Shown piece after piece: positions 5,784 to 6,945 of a stretch of 6,945 bases of DNA. How positions within the stretch are numbered: the first letter of the stretch is position 1; each line of letters opens with the position of its first letter. Position numbers and translations under genes: made by a program. Source of the DNA: Anaerolineae bacterium (GTDB lineage Bacteria > Chloroflexota > Anaerolineae > UBA1429); the NCBI GenBank assembly GCA_007123335.1, contig SKLG01000140.1:1-6945 (forward strand), written 5' to 3'. The notes below the pieces were generated by a model. That model did no database searches, was not told the origin of the DNA, and saw only the letters and a list, made by a program, of their open reading frames with translations.

Positions 5784-6945
5784 ATGCCATCACTACGTCG
5801 ACTCTTATGTTTTCTGCGCCCTTATCGACGTGCCGCCTTGGTCGCCGTGTTGCTGCTCGTGGGCGTTGCCGCCGCCGATCTGGCTATCCCCCGTCTGGTG
5901 CAACGCATCATCGACGTCGGCGTGGCGAACCAAGATCTACGCGCCATCGCCACTACGTCGCTACTGATGATGGCCCTAAGCCTGACCAGCGCCACCATGG
6001 CGATCATTAATACCGTGCTGGCCGTGCGCGCGGCCCAATCCTACGGGGCCGATCTGCGTGACGCCCTGTTTCGCCACGTGCAGTCGCTCTCCTTCGCCGA
6101 TTTGGATCGCCTGGAGACGGGCAAGCTTTTGATCCGGCTGACCAGCGACATTACCCAAGTGCAGATGGTGGTGTTGCTCTCGCTGCGCCTATTGGTGCGC
6201 GGCCCGCTGATGATCGTCGGCAGCGTGATCTTTATGGTGCTCACCAGCCCGCGTCTGGCCGCCTGGATGCTGCTTATCCTGCCGCTGACGGCCAGCATCA
6301 TCACCCTATTCGCCCTCAAGGTGCCGGCGCTGTTCCGCCGCGTGCAGCAGCGCCTCGACCGGTTGAACCAGGTTCTACAGGAGAACCTGGCCGGTGTGCG
6401 CGTGGTCAAGGCCTTTGTGCGCGGCGGCCATGAGAGCGCCCGCTTTGACACCGCCAACGTTGACTTGATGCAACAGAGCATCTACACGATGCGCATCCTG
6501 TCGCTGCTTATCCCCACCATGTCGCTCGTGCTGAATCTGGGCACCGTCCTGGTCGTGTGGCTCGGCGGGCTCGACGTGCAGGTCGGCGACATGACGGTGG
6601 GCCGGATCGTGGCGTTTGTGAACTATTTGCTGAGCACCATGTTCCCCTTGATGATGATGGGGATGATGGTCAACCAGATCTTTGCCGCCGAGGCGTCATC
6701 GGAGCGGATCATCGAGGTGTTTGACACCGAGCCCGCCGTCCAGGAGCGCCCCGACGCCAGGCCATGGGATGGACGGGTCCAGGAGCATGCCCCTTCGCCG
6801 GCGTCGATACGGCTGGAGAACGGGCCGCTTGTCGCGAACACAAGCAACCTCGCCGGCCGGGTGGCCTTCGAGGATGTGAGCTTTCGCTACGACGGTGATG
6901 ATGGCGACCCGAACGAAATAGGGGCGCGGGCCTCTGGCCCGCTAC
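5784..6945 (+). CDS. ABC exporter, fused membrane and ATP-binding subunit (3' end cut off by window)
   Basis: 387 residues are visible and the frame is open to the edge. Hydrophobic stretches near 17-36, 55-80, 127-153, 158-178, 238-262 and 275-300 fit the six helices of a type I (MsbA/MdlB-like) exporter. Coupling and family signatures include LETGKLLIRLTSDITQVQ (110-127) and QENLAGVRVVKAFVRG (199-214). The nucleotide-binding domain opens at GRVAFEDVSFRYDG (358-371); Walker A and later motifs lie beyond the window. The linker (about 316-357) is longer than usual, and an Asp-rich hydrophilic insert follows FRYDG. The ribosome site GGAG (5774-5777) overlaps the TetR stop codon, implying translational coupling. 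Such genes often come as pairs forming heterodimers, so a second subunit may follow. It probably exports drugs or lipophilic compounds from the cell; the substrate is inferred only from context. Confidence 0.93.
   Translation, partial: MPSLRRLLCFLRPYRRAALVAVLLLVGVAAADLAIPRLVQRIIDVGVANQDLRAIATTSLLMMALSLTSATMAIINTVLAVRAAQSYGADLRDALFRHVQSLSFADLDRLETGKLLIRLTSDITQVQMVVLLSLRLLVRGPLMIVGSVIFMVLTSPRLAAWMLLILPLTASIITLFALKVPALFRRVQQRLDRLNQVLQENLAGVRVVKAFVRGGHESARFDTANVDLMQQSIYTMRILSLLIPTMSLVLNLGTVLVVWLGGLDVQVGDMTVGRIVAFVNYLLSTMFPLMMMGMMVNQIFAAEASSERIIEVFDTEPAVQERPDARPWDGRVQEHAPSPASIRLENGPLVANTSNLAGRVAFEDVSFRYDGDDGDPNEIGARASGPL

Overview
The window comes from a moderately GC-rich bacterial chromosome. 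The best guess for the host is a member of Chloroflexota (Anaerolineae, Caldilineae or Chloroflexia type). This is inferred from two things: a secreted beta-propeller protein with Thr-Pro 'TPRPTATPRP' spacers, and a soluble receiver-GAF-histidine kinase beside an OmpR-type regulator. No rRNA, tRNA, CRISPR array, transposase or phage gene is visible.

Layout. (1) Positions 1-2253, minus strand: a two-gene signalling operon. An OmpR/PhoB-type response regulator (2253-1546) is followed after 41 bp by a cytoplasmic hybrid kinase, REC-GAF-HisKA-HATPase (1504 to the window edge, C-terminus cut off). A good sigma70-type promoter lies at 2310-2338. (2) Positions 2254-2683: a divergent intergenic region with that promoter and a small GATCGG repeat. 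(3) 2684-3010, plus: a 108-residue ABM/dimeric alpha-beta barrel protein. (4) 3020-3044: a 9-bp hairpin between convergent stop codons. (5) 4237-3053, minus: a secreted or membrane-anchored TolB/PD40-type propeller with Thr-Pro linkers. (6) 4238-4672: a divergent intergenic region holding two adjacent hairpins and a promoter-like pair for the next gene. (7) 4673-4879, plus: a 68-residue helical protein of DUF2267-like appearance. (8) 4880-5120: a 44-bp palindrome, a smaller one beside it, then a near-consensus promoter whose spacer and -10 are covered by a perfect 17-bp operator-like palindrome. (9) 5121-5780, plus: a TetR-family repressor. (10) 5784 to the window end, plus: an ABC exporter subunit (six membrane helices and the start of the nucleotide-binding domain).

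How they work together. Genes 9 and 10 form a tight drug-efflux-style unit: 3 bp apart, with the exporter's ribosome binding site overlapping the repressor's stop codon, under one promoter with a palindrome placed for TetR autorepression. The regulator and kinase in region 1 probably form one phospho-signalling module, with an extra receiver on the kinase. The ABM protein, the propeller and the small helical protein look like single-gene units. I see no clearly new multi-gene system. The least explained structure is non-coding: the palindromes at 4921-4981 and the paired hairpins at 4435-4486.
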